A stretch of 64,000 nucleotides of DNA. Source: FEN-1297 sp046705645. GTDB lineage: Bacteria; Bacteroidota; Ignavibacteria; Ignavibacteriales; Ignavibacteriaceae. Of the stretch, positions 1 through 9,553 are shown piece by piece. The stretch's first letter is position 1; each line of letters starts with the position of its first letter. The position numbers and the translations under genes are program-made. The notes under the pieces are model-generated. The model saw nothing but the letters and a program-made list of their open reading frames with translations. It had not been told where the DNA came from and searched no databases. Where the stretch lies: NCBI GenBank assembly GCA_046705645.1, contig JBJKQE010000086.1, positions 1-64,000 of the forward strand. The letters run 5' to 3'.

Positions 1-254
1 CCGGCACCCGACGCAATCTCAGTATAAAAAGGATAATTAATATCTTTAATAATTATTCCGATGCTTTTATCCTGTTTACCGTTTTTTAAATTTCTAGCAA
101 CACCTTTGGGCCTGAAATTTAATTCCCTCATAACAGATAAAATATGTTCTCTTGTCTGTGTCTTAACAGAATTTTTTCCATTAATTACAGCAGAAATCGT
201 CCCTTTTGAAACACCTGCTTTCTTTGCTACTTCCTCAATTGTTAATTTTTCCAT
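1..254 (-). CDS. LacI-family transcriptional regulator, N-terminal part (cut by window edge)
   Basis: Reading the minus strand from the ATG at 254 gives about 84 residues beginning MEKLTIEEVAKKAGVSKGTI, a LacI-type helix-turn-helix, followed by the hinge-helix region (FRPKGVARNLKNG) and the first strand of the periplasmic-binding-like effector domain (SIGIIIKDINYPFYTEI). The rest lies outside the window. LacI-family proteins are sugar-responsive DNA-binding repressors or activators. It is the last gene, on the same strand, of the xylan-type locus that begins at 17691, so it plausibly controls that locus through a site such as the palindrome at 17929-17944 (inference). Family assignment is secure; the effector sugar cannot be read from this part. 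Confidence 0.93.
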   Translation of the reverse strand, partial: MEKLTIEEVAKKAGVSKGTISAVINGKNSVKTQTREHILSVMRELNFRPKGVARNLKNGKQDKSIGIIIKDINYPFYTEIASGA

Positions 255-751
255 TTATTTCTCCAGCATTTTTTCAAATTAAAATGCCATTATTAAAGCT
301 TTTTAATTCAAGTAATCAGAATTAAAAGATTTATTTTGATCCTCCATGTAATTCATTAGATATTATTGGATTTACACAATTTTTTATCACAACAAAAAAC
401 CATAATTTAAGTAAATATTAATCCATGAATTACCTCGGATTGTTAGTTTCATAATATTTAATATCGTGTCAAGGTGCATGTAATCCGGAAGGAATAGGCA
501 TTTTAGAAAAGGAATGAAAATAAAGGACACAGCCGTTCCTCCATTTTATAGCATCCTTATGTCGAATATTTGGAAGCATCGTCACAGAATTAAATTCTTC
601 ATCACCAATTTTACTCAGGTCATTCTTCTGATCAACTTTTTTAAATAATTGTAGCTTTCTTCCAATTAGCATATATCGAATTTAAAATGATTATATATAG
701 AAAAATTAACAACAATAAATTATAATTCTTTTTATATGAACCTCTTTTTTC
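255..751. other. Intergenic region between lacI-type gene and CE15 esterase gene
   Basis: AT-rich stretch upstream of the regulator and downstream of the esterase gene. It holds only a doubtful 67-codon reading frame (469-672, minus strand). I saw no clear hairpin terminator after the esterase stop codon and no convincing promoter boxes for the regulator. Confidence 0.5.
469..672 (-). CDS. Doubtful small hypothetical protein (67 aa) or gene remnant
   Basis: An open frame of 67 codons on the same strand as its neighbours. The product has no signal peptide or membrane segment; its second half (NIRHKDAIKWRNGCVLYFHS and on to a PSGLHAP end) reads like protein rather than random AT-rich translation, but I recognise no family. 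It could be the surviving end of a decayed enzyme gene in the xylan locus, or a chance frame. No good ribosome-binding site is visible before its ATG. Confidence 0.22.
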   Translation of the reverse strand: MLIGRKLQLFKKVDQKNDLSKIGDEEFNSVTMLPNIRHKDAIKWRNGCVLYFHSFSKMPIPSGLHAP

Positions 752-3127
752 TTATTTGAGTAATATAAGTTTCATTGTTTGAGTAAAATTCCCTACCTCA
801 AGTCTGTAAAAGTATACGCCGCTCGATAATCCGCCCGCTTTAAAGTTAACTTCATGATAACCTGCTCCTAACACTTTATTAACTAATATCTCTACTACTC
901 TTCCCTGAAGATCATAAATAGTTAGCTTTGTTAATCCTGTTTTAGGCAAAGCAAAATTAATAGTTGTTGTCGGATTGAATGGATTCGGATAATTTTGACT
1001 TAATGAATATTTTGTTGGTATTTCTTTTCCAACATTTTTTACATTTGTAATATTTGAGCTAACTTCATTACTATAGTCTGATGTTATAGAATCTATATAT
1101 ACCCTAACTCTATATAGATAAATAAAACCTTGTTCTATGGTTTTATCTATAAATTGAGTTCCGTTGCCTTTTAAAGTATCAAGGATTGTAAATTTTGTAT
1201 CTGGATTTTGTTCACGTTCTATTATCGTTCCGTCTTCACTTGAAGCATTATTATCCCATGTAAGCGTAATTTCGCCTGTCGTAGTTTGCTGTAAAGCAAG
1301 ATTGGTTGGAGCAGGAAGCGTTGAAATATGAGATACACTCCAGGGACCGGAACCTGAAACATTAGTACCCTGAACACGCCAAAAATAAATATGGTTATCC
1401 ACAAGTCCAGATATTACGTATGTTGTATCTGTAGTTGAAACAGAAATGAAATTCGAAGTAAAAGTCTGTTTATTTGAAACCTGGATATTATATTGATCAG
1501 CATATTTTGCTGGGTTCCAGGTCAGGGTATACCATCCATCCCTTCCGGAATAAATGACGGCTTGCACTAACAAGGGCATAGGAGGTAATGGTATGGATGT
1601 AGTAAAATGCCACATATTGCTCCATGGACCATATCCATTTGCACTTTTTACCTGTACACGCCAATAATAATGTTTACCTTTTAACAAACCGCTGATTGTT
1701 TCAACAGTATCTGTGGTAGAATCTATCTTAACATTATTTGTAAAATTTATACCAGTTGATAATTGAATAATATACTTTTCAGCATTGTTTGCTTTGTGCC
1801 ATTTAAAAGTAATTGTTGTGTCCAAATCATTTTGAAGATCAGGCGGATAAGTTAAAGTGGTCTTTCCAAAAAATGATGTGCCGACAGAAAGTACAGGATT
1901 ACTCCATGTAATCCAGTTTGAAAGATCAAAATTATATGGGCTGTCTGCAATACTGTCAGTTTTTACTGTATCTTTTCCAAATAAAAACTTGTTAACAAAA
2001 GCATTGATTTCCGGAATCTGGTTGTTTGGAACTTGGCAATGTGTGTGGCCTCCTACAATAGAAAAGCCAAATCTATCCGGAATGCCTAAAGCTTTATAAA
2101 CTTGTTTAGCAGCCATACTGGCAACATAGCATGATGGATTTGACAGCCATGTATAACTAGGATTTGCTGTAGCATATAAAGCCCGTGGGGCAACCATTGC
2201 CATTAACTCGTGATGATCTTCCGGAAGACGATAAACATAGTCACCTGCAAATTGATGCATTGCATCCATAAACCAATTATAATCTGTGTTATCTATTTCT
2301 TCCACATTAGTGCCGGCACTGTAATGCGAATATCTCCACGACGTGGCACCGCCTCCGCCGGATTCAAGAGCAATCGTAAGCGCTACACGTTCATCAAAAG
2401 CTCCGGAAAAGAGTGCCATTTTTCCTGCATAAGAGCATCCGGCAACTGCTATGTGTTTCATATCTACTCGAAGAACATTTTTAACCAATTCTAATCCATC
2501 TATGATACGACTAACTCCCCAGGCCCAGGCGCTGTATTGCCCTGTATTTGTAGGATTAAGATTAGGATAAAGACGGTAATACGGATCCGAAGTACTAGGA
2601 CTACCGTACGCTGATACTTGATTAGCATTAAATGTTAATTGTATGATATTATGACTGGTAAGAATACTGGAAGGAAGTATAAAGTTAACAGGAGTATTCA
2701 TACCAATAATTACAGGAAATGGACCGGTACCGGAAGGAGGAATAACCTTGGAAGTGAGTGTTAGTGTTTTACCGTTCACGGTAACATTTACACTGAGTAT
2801 ACTATCAGAATTCGAATAGCCTGCGGTAACACTGTCGGGTGGGACAGGCTTTTCTCCAATTTCATATTTTTGTATCTGAGCCCCAATCTCATTGCGCCTG
2901 CATTCCCAGTCGGAGTAATGCGAAATTTGACCTCTCCCGTCTGCCCACTCAAATGGGTCAGGTAAAGACTTAATAACAGGCAGCTCGCCGAAAGAAGGTA
3001 AATAAGGTACCGGATAAGTAGCGCCTGTATCTTCAACGCTGTAAACCAGCGGCATTGTTTGAGCAGAAGCATCAACAATTAACAACACACTTAATAAAAT
3101 TGTTAGAAATGCTATTTTTATCTTCAT
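752..3127 (-). CDS. Secreted CE15 glucuronoyl esterase with FnIII domains and T9SS sorting domain
   Basis: Family CE15 enzymes cleave the ester between 4-O-methyl-glucuronic acid of xylan and lignin alcohols. Visible: signal peptide (1-23), alpha/beta-hydrolase domain about 40-390 with nucleophile Ser232 in GCSYAGK, Glu255 in ALESGGGG, a HHELMAMVAPR segment (305-315) and a GGHTHCQ motif with the likely catalytic His (361 or 363). The usual Arg after the nucleophile (GCSRxGK) is Tyr233 here. Fibronectin-III-like modules follow (about 410-690), then a type A sorting domain (about 700-791; SQNYPNPFNPTTTINFALP). It is the last enzyme gene of the xylan-type locus, after GH35 and two GH30 genes, which fits a glucuronoxylan or lignin-carbohydrate substrate. 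Family is clear; activity on a given ester is inferred. Confidence 0.9.
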   Translation of the reverse strand: MKIKIAFLTILLSVLLIVDASAQTMPLVYSVEDTGATYPVPYLPSFGELPVIKSLPDPFEWADGRGQISHYSDWECRRNEIGAQIQKYEIGEKPVPPDSVTAGYSNSDSILSVNVTVNGKTLTLTSKVIPPSGTGPFPVIIGMNTPVNFILPSSILTSHNIIQLTFNANQVSAYGSPSTSDPYYRLYPNLNPTNTGQYSAWAWGVSRIIDGLELVKNVLRVDMKHIAVAGCSYAGKMALFSGAFDERVALTIALESGGGGATSWRYSHYSAGTNVEEIDNTDYNWFMDAMHQFAGDYVYRLPEDHHELMAMVAPRALYATANPSYTWLSNPSCYVASMAAKQVYKALGIPDRFGFSIVGGHTHCQVPNNQIPEINAFVNKFLFGKDTVKTDSIADSPYNFDLSNWITWSNPVLSVGTSFFGKTTLTYPPDLQNDLDTTITFKWHKANNAEKYIIQLSTGINFTNNVKIDSTTDTVETISGLLKGKHYYWRVQVKSANGYGPWSNMWHFTTSIPLPPMPLLVQAVIYSGRDGWYTLTWNPAKYADQYNIQVSNKQTFTSNFISVSTTDTTYVISGLVDNHIYFWRVQGTNVSGSGPWSVSHISTLPAPTNLALQQTTTGEITLTWDNNASSEDGTIIEREQNPDTKFTILDTLKGNGTQFIDKTIEQGFIYLYRVRVYIDSITSDYSNEVSSNITNVKNVGKEIPTKYSLSQNYPNPFNPTTTINFALPKTGLTKLTIYDLQGRVVEILVNKVLGAGYHEVNFKAGGLSSGVYFYRLEVGNFTQTMKLILLK

Positions 3128-3398
3128 TTAATAATCTTCCAATATTAATATGATTATTACTTATTCAATAAAGAATTAAAACCTATTCGTATCTGTATAC
3201 TTGACATTTTATATTTTATCTTGCATTGAAAATCCTGCTTTAAGGTTTATAGAGATCATTCCTTGCCCATTATAAGTAGAATCCATTTTCCCATGTTCCG
3301 CCGGGCTTCCGCAAATTCTCCATGTTCAATTCTCAATTTTTTATTTTCAAAAAAATCTTACATCAATGTGCACAAGTTTCATAATATATCAATCTCAA

Positions 3399-5054
3399 TC
3401 ACTTGTATTTGTACAAGCGTACTTTCTGGATACTAAAATTATTGCCGGGTAAAATCAACTGCCGTCCTTGATTTGTTTGATCTCCGTTTAATACAAGTCC
3501 GCGAACCCATTTACCATCAACAAAATTACCGTCTTCAATACTGCCGATGCCTGCAGTAGTGCTTTTTTCTTTTGTACCGAAATATATGATCAAACCCTTC
3601 CCTGCGACATAAAACTCATCCGGTGAAACCATAATAATCATTCCTCCGAACCTAGGATGTTCTCCTTCCGTATGGGCAGCATACCTCCAGCTGTAAATAT
3701 GATGTATGTAAAAAATATAATCTCCTAATTTTACCTGAGCTGTTTGTTTGGTACTGTCAAGACTTACTCCAGCCATAGTTCCTTTCCCCTGGCTAGAGAG
3801 AATTAAAGGAGTAAGTTGTTTGAGTACTTCATATCCATTTGAAACCTGGTTATCGGAAGGATTTTCCAGAGACTCTATAGAGAAAGGACTGTACCCCATC
3901 ACATTATGCTGGGCAAAAGCATAAAAAGCATTTACCAAACTTTGAGAGTTTTGAGCCTCGGGTATAAATATAGGATTTCCGAAATTATCGAATTTACTTA
4001 ACCATTCATCAAAATTCTGAAAATAAATATCCGGAGCAAGAAAATCGATTTCGGGAGCCGCGGCTTTCCAAATATTCATAAGGTGCGGTAACGGCCCGCC
4101 GCTTGGATATTGACCAGGCTTATATCCGGGACGTATTAAAGCTGCATTCACATACATAGGCAAAGGATATTCTTTCTTACCTGCTGCAGTCACATAGTTT
4201 GTATACTTAGCAAAATTCCAAGCCATAAATATTTCGTCAGTCTGCAAACTTTTCCCGAATATTGTTTCCCAATTCCCGGATGTTTTAAAGTTGTTTTCCT
4301 TCCAAAGGTCATACAACTCAGTTGTTAAATTATTTTTATTCTTTTCTAAGTAATTCAAAAATTCCTTCGGAACCGGGGCATCAAAAGCTTTATTTGCACT
4401 GCTGCAGTAATCTCTTGCATCCGGTATCATTCCGATTTCATTTTCAACTTGTACCATCACAACTGTTTGCTGCTTCTCATCTATGTTTCGAATATGTTTC
4501 ATCAATTCGGCGAATGCATGCGCATCCGTATTTCTGTTCGTACCATTAAACGCTGTTAAAATCTCCTCTGCTCTTCCGTCTTTTTCTCTTGCACGGGGAA
4601 ATCTTTTCTCGTTAATCTTAATCCATAGTGGAACATAACACGACATGCTGTTTTTCCATGTACCGAACCAAAGGAAAACAAGCTTCAAATCATAACGCCT
4701 GGCCGCATATATAGTACTATCCACCGAACTAAAATCAAATTCTCCCTCTTTTGGTTCAATTAATTCCCAATAAACCGGAACAACCAGAGTATTCAAATGC
4801 ATTTTGACTACTTTAGGCCATATCCAATCCATATATTTTACACCGGAGGCACTTGAGTTACCGGTTTCACCTGCCAGCATTAATAATGGTTTACCGTTAA
4901 CGATAAGTTGTGTAGCCGTACCATGTTTTTGAAGATGGGGAATGTCTTTGGAGTTTATTGTTATACGAGATTGTGCTAAAACAGATGAAACACTTAAAGC
5001 TAGTACAATAAAAATCATTAACGGAAAAAATTTTTTAATATTAAATTTTTTCAT
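3399..5054 (-). CDS. Secreted GH35-type beta-galactosidase with DUF5597-like C-terminal domain
   Basis: A signal peptide (1-27) is followed by a TIM barrel with the GH35 signatures: NTLVVPVYWELIEPKEGEFD (88-107), QVENEIG with acid/base Glu206, and FIPEAQ with nucleophile Glu366. The C-terminal part (about 400-551) resembles the DUF5597 beta-sandwich found in GH35 enzymes of Bacteroidota and Proteobacteria, some of which take galactose off xyloglucan side chains. There is no T9SS sorting domain, so it probably stays in the periplasm or outer membrane and works on imported oligosaccharides. Its start lies only 7 bp after the GH30 stop codon at 5062, so the two are almost surely co-transcribed. 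The substrate is inferred from context. Confidence 0.85.
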   Translation of the reverse strand: MKKFNIKKFFPLMIFIVLALSVSSVLAQSRITINSKDIPHLQKHGTATQLIVNGKPLLMLAGETGNSSASGVKYMDWIWPKVVKMHLNTLVVPVYWELIEPKEGEFDFSSVDSTIYAARRYDLKLVFLWFGTWKNSMSCYVPLWIKINEKRFPRAREKDGRAEEILTAFNGTNRNTDAHAFAELMKHIRNIDEKQQTVVMVQVENEIGMIPDARDYCSSANKAFDAPVPKEFLNYLEKNKNNLTTELYDLWKENNFKTSGNWETIFGKSLQTDEIFMAWNFAKYTNYVTAAGKKEYPLPMYVNAALIRPGYKPGQYPSGGPLPHLMNIWKAAAPEIDFLAPDIYFQNFDEWLSKFDNFGNPIFIPEAQNSQSLVNAFYAFAQHNVMGYSPFSIESLENPSDNQVSNGYEVLKQLTPLILSSQGKGTMAGVSLDSTKQTAQVKLGDYIFYIHHIYSWRYAAHTEGEHPRFGGMIIMVSPDEFYVAGKGLIIYFGTKEKSTTAGIGSIEDGNFVDGKWVRGLVLNGDQTNQGRQLILPGNNFSIQKVRLYKYK

Positions 5055-5061
5055 TGTAATC

Positions 5062-7002
5062 TTAATTAGAAATAAATGTTGTTATGCTTTGTGGTTCTAA
5101 AACAATTGTAAAACTTCCATTTATCACCGTTATATTATTTCCTTGTTCAACATTTTTTGTTGCCGAAGTAGTGTACGGAGTAAAACTCGTTGATGTTGTT
5201 AAGTTTTGTATGCTGAATGCACTTTCCGTTTTTGTAGATCCCGTATTTATGGCAACAATAACTACTTTAGATGATGAAGAGTCTTTGTAGGCAGATACTT
5301 CAATACTGCTTGAAAAAGGATAAACACTGCTTTCAACTCTATGATACCCAGGACGTATAAACCGTGCGAACTGTGACATAACATATCCCTTTTTTGTAAC
5401 AGTACCTGCTTGAGCATAAGTTCCGTCAGCTATAGGGCCATAATATCTTACTAGATACCAATATACATAAGCGCTCATGTCAACATTCATGCAATTGTTG
5501 ATACTTTCGGCAGTCTGCATAGCGCCTGCCCAACCTGTATCGATACTTATATTGCTAATTGGGTTGCCGCTATTTATCAAATACTCAGTCATCCATATTT
5601 CTTTTCCTTTTTGTTCGGCCAAAGGATGTTTAGTCACTCCTCCGCCATATATATGCCCGCAAAAGATATCCGTATTCGCCGCGGCAGCAGAATCTCTTAA
5701 AATAGGACCTGAATAAGTTGTGTCAAAATGAAAAGATTCCGGATCCATTACTTTAGGCCCCACAATAGAATCTGCATATTCTTTCATGAACGTAAACATT
5801 TCGCTGGCAGTCCAGCTCGTCCAATTGCCAGTAATATCCGGTTCATTTTGAACTGACATTCCATAAATAGGAACGCCGTTATTTTTCATATAAGTATAAA
5901 AGGAATCCAAGTACGTAGCATAATTGCCGTACATATCAGGACGGACTCTGCTTACACCATTAACCGTTTCCGTCATTCCCGTGGGTGCATACCATGGAGA
6001 AGCAATTATTATTGCACCCATGCTATAGGCTTTTTTTGCAGAAGTTATATACCGACTCCAATTGCTAGTATTGTTATCAATTCCTATTCTTAAAATTGTG
6101 TAACCCAGTTGGCCGTTCCCGGTTCCAAAAGCAGTATTAATTTCAGCAGTGGTCATATCAGGCCTTCCAAAGAAAAATAAATTAGTTCCGCCAAAACCTC
6201 TAATTATTTGATGCAGGCTATCAATATTTATTGTCGCTTCGGGGATGTATGTTAACGAAAAATTAATTGTAGTATCGTTTTCAATAACTACATTATTTAA
6301 TTCTTGCGAAACTATTAGGGGAGTTGTATTACTTGCATTTTGAATTCGAATTGTGAAATTATTCCCTAAAATATTTTGCGCTATGTTTGATTTTGATAGC
6401 GCTGCATTTCCCGTTGCAATATTTAAAGTCGGAAGCGAAAGCGGTGCATTTATGTTCTGGTTGAAAACCATTTTTTTAACCAGTGATTCACCATCGACAT
6501 TCAACCTGTAAAAATATACTCCGCTGGCAACTTTTTCGCCAATATTGTTATGCCCATCCCAAAAAATACTATGAGGACCGGCCGATTGCATACTAACACT
6601 AAAATTTCGCACAACTCTACCGAGTATATCATATATAGTTACTTGAACATTAGTTTCTTTCTTTAACTTATAGGGAATAGCTGTAGTGGAGGAAAACGGA
6701 TTAGGATAGTTTTGTTCCAGTTGAAATTTCCTAGGCGAACTATTACCATTATTTATTGATGTTATAGATAGACTTACCTGGTACTTTCCCGAATTGTCAG
6801 TTAGTGCAGAGAATTTGTTGGTAGTGTCGGCGTTATCGATAAAAGTAACCTGAGCATTTTTCACAGGTAATTTTGATGCAGTTAAACTACCTTGTACTGT
6901 TACCGTTTGAGCGTCTGTAGATGTTGTAAGTATTATTAATTCAAAAAACGAAACGATTAAGACAATAATATTTTCTTTTAAAATTAGTAAAATTTTTTTC
7001 AT
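5062..7002 (-). CDS. Secreted GH30 glucuronoxylanase-like enzyme with internal T9SS-like domain (copy 1)
   Basis: Domain order is signal peptide (1-32), carboxypeptidase-regulatory-like module (33-80), a complete NYPNPF-type domain (about 92-182, with EQNYPNPFSSTTAIPYKL and ASGVYFYRLNVDGESLVKKM) and then a GH30 barrel plus side beta-sandwich (about 255-646). Catalytic residues are visible: acid/base Glu387 in SVQNEPD and nucleophile Glu473 in WMTEY. GH30 subfamilies 7 and 8 include endo-glucuronoxylanases, which suits the CE15 neighbour. It ends in EPQSITTFISN, the normal GH30 sandwich end, with no C-terminal sorting domain. The sorting-like domain in front of the enzyme is unusual. Tandem paralogue of the next gene upstream (7190-9127). 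Confidence 0.88.
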   Translation of the reverse strand: MKKILLILKENIIVLIVSFFELIILTTSTDAQTVTVQGSLTASKLPVKNAQVTFIDNADTTNKFSALTDNSGKYQVSLSITSINNGNSSPRKFQLEQNYPNPFSSTTAIPYKLKKETNVQVTIYDILGRVVRNFSVSMQSAGPHSIFWDGHNNIGEKVASGVYFYRLNVDGESLVKKMVFNQNINAPLSLPTLNIATGNAALSKSNIAQNILGNNFTIRIQNASNTTPLIVSQELNNVVIENDTTINFSLTYIPEATINIDSLHQIIRGFGGTNLFFFGRPDMTTAEINTAFGTGNGQLGYTILRIGIDNNTSNWSRYITSAKKAYSMGAIIIASPWYAPTGMTETVNGVSRVRPDMYGNYATYLDSFYTYMKNNGVPIYGMSVQNEPDITGNWTSWTASEMFTFMKEYADSIVGPKVMDPESFHFDTTYSGPILRDSAAAANTDIFCGHIYGGGVTKHPLAEQKGKEIWMTEYLINSGNPISNISIDTGWAGAMQTAESINNCMNVDMSAYVYWYLVRYYGPIADGTYAQAGTVTKKGYVMSQFARFIRPGYHRVESSVYPFSSSIEVSAYKDSSSSKVVIVAINTGSTKTESAFSIQNLTTSTSFTPYTTSATKNVEQGNNITVINGSFTIVLEPQSITTFISN

Positions 7003-7189
7003 GATACCTCATCTAAAATAATTCAAAATTAAAATAGTATAGTTTAAATCCTAGCAAAATTTTTAAATCCTTTATTAAAAAGACTACCAGCCCTATTGAA
7101 CAAATAACGCACATACTCAAATAGAGTGAATATCCATCAAATATTTAAATAAGATATTTTTATTTAAAACTAATTTATTCATCTTGTCC

Positions 7190-9127
7190 TCAATTAGAGA
7201 TAAACGTCGTTATGCTTGAGGGTTCTAAAACTGCTGTAAAGTCACCATTTGTTACTTTTATATTATTATTTCCTTGTTCAACATTTTTTGCTGCTGAGGT
7301 CGTGTATGTAGTAAAAGAACTCATAGTTCCATTCTCTACAGTAAAACTTTGATAAACCTGAGTCGTGTTATTATTAATAGCTACGAATACCAATTTTGTA
7401 GACGAACTATCTCTAAACGCTGTTAGTGAAACATTTCTTTGAGGCAATTGATTGCATTTAATTTTATAATAACCGGGCCTAATAAATTTTGAATACTGAG
7501 CCATAACATAGCCGCGTTTAGTGACCTGACCCGATGAAGTGCCGTTCGTGCCGTCCCCAATTATTGAATAAAATCGTACCATCCACCACCAAACATAAGC
7601 ATTATACCCCGCATTCATACAATTATTTATTTCTTGTCCAATATCAAGAGACAAAGGCCAAAGGTTTCCATTACTATTATTTCCCAAAAGATGCTCAGTC
7701 ATCCAAACATCTTTCCCTTTAATTACTGCCAGCGGATAAGGTGTGGGTACGCTGCCATATAAGTGTCCTCCTATAATTGAAACATGAGAAGCGGCTACAG
7801 AATCTTCCAGGGTAGGATCAGACAATGAATGATTGAAATTTTCAGATTCAGGCATCATTACTCTTAAACCTATTGCTTGAGCATTATTTTTACAGAAGTT
7901 TAGAAAATCAGTAGAGTTCCAATAACACGATTCGTATGACACATTTGCATCAGGTTCATTTTGTAATGAAATTGCATACAATGGAGCACCGTTATTAGCC
8001 ATTGTATCTGCAAAAGCTTTTAAATGATCGGCAAATGCTGCAAAAGCATTCACTTTAAGAGATCCTGCAACAGTATTATCATTGGTTTTCATCCAAGCCG
8101 GCGGGGACCATGGGGATGCAAAAACAATAGCACCCAGAGATTCCGCATTTTTTGCAGATGCAACATTTATGTTAAATTGTGTAGAGTCTGGCGGTATACG
8201 CAGACGTAATATTGTAAATCCAAGTTGTCCTGTTCCATTTCCATAGGCAGTTTGAATCTCAGCAGCTGTCATATCACCGTAATTTAAACCGGGATCCCAG
8301 CCTACAATATTTGCAGCTCCAAAACCTCTAATGATCTGTTGTGTACTGTCAGAATAAATAGCTGCAATACTCAATCCGGTAATTGTAAAATTTAAAGTAG
8401 TGTCACCTTGAATTACATTATTACTATATTGCTGAGAACTGACCGCAGGAAAAGTACTGTCTGTATTTTGAATTTGGACATTAAAAGTTCCTCCCTGCTG
8501 AGTTTTTTTTACTTCCTTTGTCTCTATTAATTGAGCAGCAGAGACTATATTTGATGGTAAAACATATGAGTTCTCAATTCCCGCATCAAAAATCATTTTT
8601 TTAACAAGCGACTGATTCCCGGCTTGGAGGCGATAAAAATATATTCCCGCTGCAACTTTTTCTCCAAGATTATTTCTTCCATTCCAAAGAATATTATGTG
8701 ATCCAATGTCCTGTTGACCAACTTCAAAGGCTCTTACTCTTCTTCCTAGGATATCATAAATAGTTATCTTAACACTAGATTGTTTGTTAAGTTTATATGG
8801 AATTGAAGTTGAGGCAGAAAACGGATTGGGATAATTTTGTTCCAATTGAAATTCTGTGGGAAGATTATTATGAGAAATTACTGATGTAATATTAACATCA
8901 ATCTGATAATTCCCCGAGGTATCCGTAACGGCCGAGAATGTTTTCGATGCATCGTTGTTATTAATAAAAGTAACTTTAGCAAAACGTACCTGAGAGGAGG
9001 AAGTTGAAACTTTACCGCTAACTGTAAATGTTTGAGATTTTATTTGTTTGGGTAATAAAATTGATAATAAAATTATTATAAAGATTCTAGTATTATTCTC
9101 TTTAAAGTTCGGTAGATTTTTTATCAT
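7190..9127 (-). CDS. Secreted GH30 glucuronoxylanase-like enzyme with internal T9SS-like domain (copy 2)
   Basis: Same architecture as its neighbour: signal peptide (1-32), regulatory-like module (33-80), NYPNPF domain (about 92-182), then GH30 catalytic unit. Acid/base is Glu391 (SLQNEPD) and nucleophile Glu478 (WMTEH). The first barrel strands differ from copy 1 (GFGAANIVGWDPGLNYGD against GFGGTNLFFFGRPD), and the loop after the nucleophile also differs, so the two copies probably prefer different chain decorations. The NVEQGNN segment near the C-terminus is nearly identical in both, a sign of duplication. The 187-bp gap to copy 1 has no terminator that I can see. Family is secure, the substrate is inferred. 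Confidence 0.88.
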   Translation of the reverse strand: MIKNLPNFKENNTRIFIIILLSILLPKQIKSQTFTVSGKVSTSSSQVRFAKVTFINNNDASKTFSAVTDTSGNYQIDVNITSVISHNNLPTEFQLEQNYPNPFSASTSIPYKLNKQSSVKITIYDILGRRVRAFEVGQQDIGSHNILWNGRNNLGEKVAAGIYFYRLQAGNQSLVKKMIFDAGIENSYVLPSNIVSAAQLIETKEVKKTQQGGTFNVQIQNTDSTFPAVSSQQYSNNVIQGDTTLNFTITGLSIAAIYSDSTQQIIRGFGAANIVGWDPGLNYGDMTAAEIQTAYGNGTGQLGFTILRLRIPPDSTQFNINVASAKNAESLGAIVFASPWSPPAWMKTNDNTVAGSLKVNAFAAFADHLKAFADTMANNGAPLYAISLQNEPDANVSYESCYWNSTDFLNFCKNNAQAIGLRVMMPESENFNHSLSDPTLEDSVAASHVSIIGGHLYGSVPTPYPLAVIKGKDVWMTEHLLGNNSNGNLWPLSLDIGQEINNCMNAGYNAYVWWWMVRFYSIIGDGTNGTSSGQVTKRGYVMAQYSKFIRPGYYKIKCNQLPQRNVSLTAFRDSSSTKLVFVAINNNTTQVYQSFTVENGTMSSFTTYTTSAAKNVEQGNNNIKVTNGDFTAVLEPSSITTFISN

Positions 9128-9553
9128 TATATATTTTTACTCTATTTATAACTCAACAGATTTTGCAAAAGTATAATCAATAATTCTATAGTATTAATAC
9201 GTACATGTTCACTTTTTATTTATTTAAATATCACTATCATATTTCTAAAATCTTAATTATGTCATAATTGATAATCAATTATGATTTCTTATTAGTTAAA
9301 TAGTAAAGCTTATATGGCAACTACTGTGAGAGATCATATTTTTCAAAATAGCTGCCAAGTAAGTTTTCTATCTTTTTAAATTATCTGTTCCATTCGTAAT
9401 CAATAAGATGACCGTCCCTTTTTCAGAATAAATGAATTTTGAGGCGACGGTCATCAAATAACTTATATCCCTTTATTACAGGGATTGAGATTTTATGAAT
9501 TTATATTGCCTGCCTTTCGACAGGCAAAATTATTTTATCTCATTTTTAACTCA
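9128..9553. other. Intergenic region with three consecutive hairpins
   Basis: On the minus-strand transcript, downstream of the 1033-residue gene, three inverted repeats follow in a row: 9506-9512/9521-9527 (7-bp stem), 9467-9472/9480-9485 (6-bp stem) and 9407-9416/9446-9455 (perfect 10-bp stem, 29-nt loop). None has a proper T-tract, so they may stabilise or process the operon mRNA instead of ending it (inference). Confidence 0.6.
9407..9455 (-). repeat. 10-bp perfect inverted repeat (gatgaccgtc / gacggtcatc)
   Basis: Arms at 9407-9416 and 9446-9455 are exact reverse complements and are GC-richer than the surroundings. The element lies between the triple-repeat protein gene and GH30 copy 2. 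As RNA it would form a stem with a large AU-rich loop; as DNA it could be a protein-binding site. Confidence 0.6.

Noticed and set aside
5062..9127. Fusion or assembly error explaining the internal sorting-like domain in GH30
   Set aside because: Both paralogues have the same order with diverged sequence and intact frames, so it is a real, old architecture.
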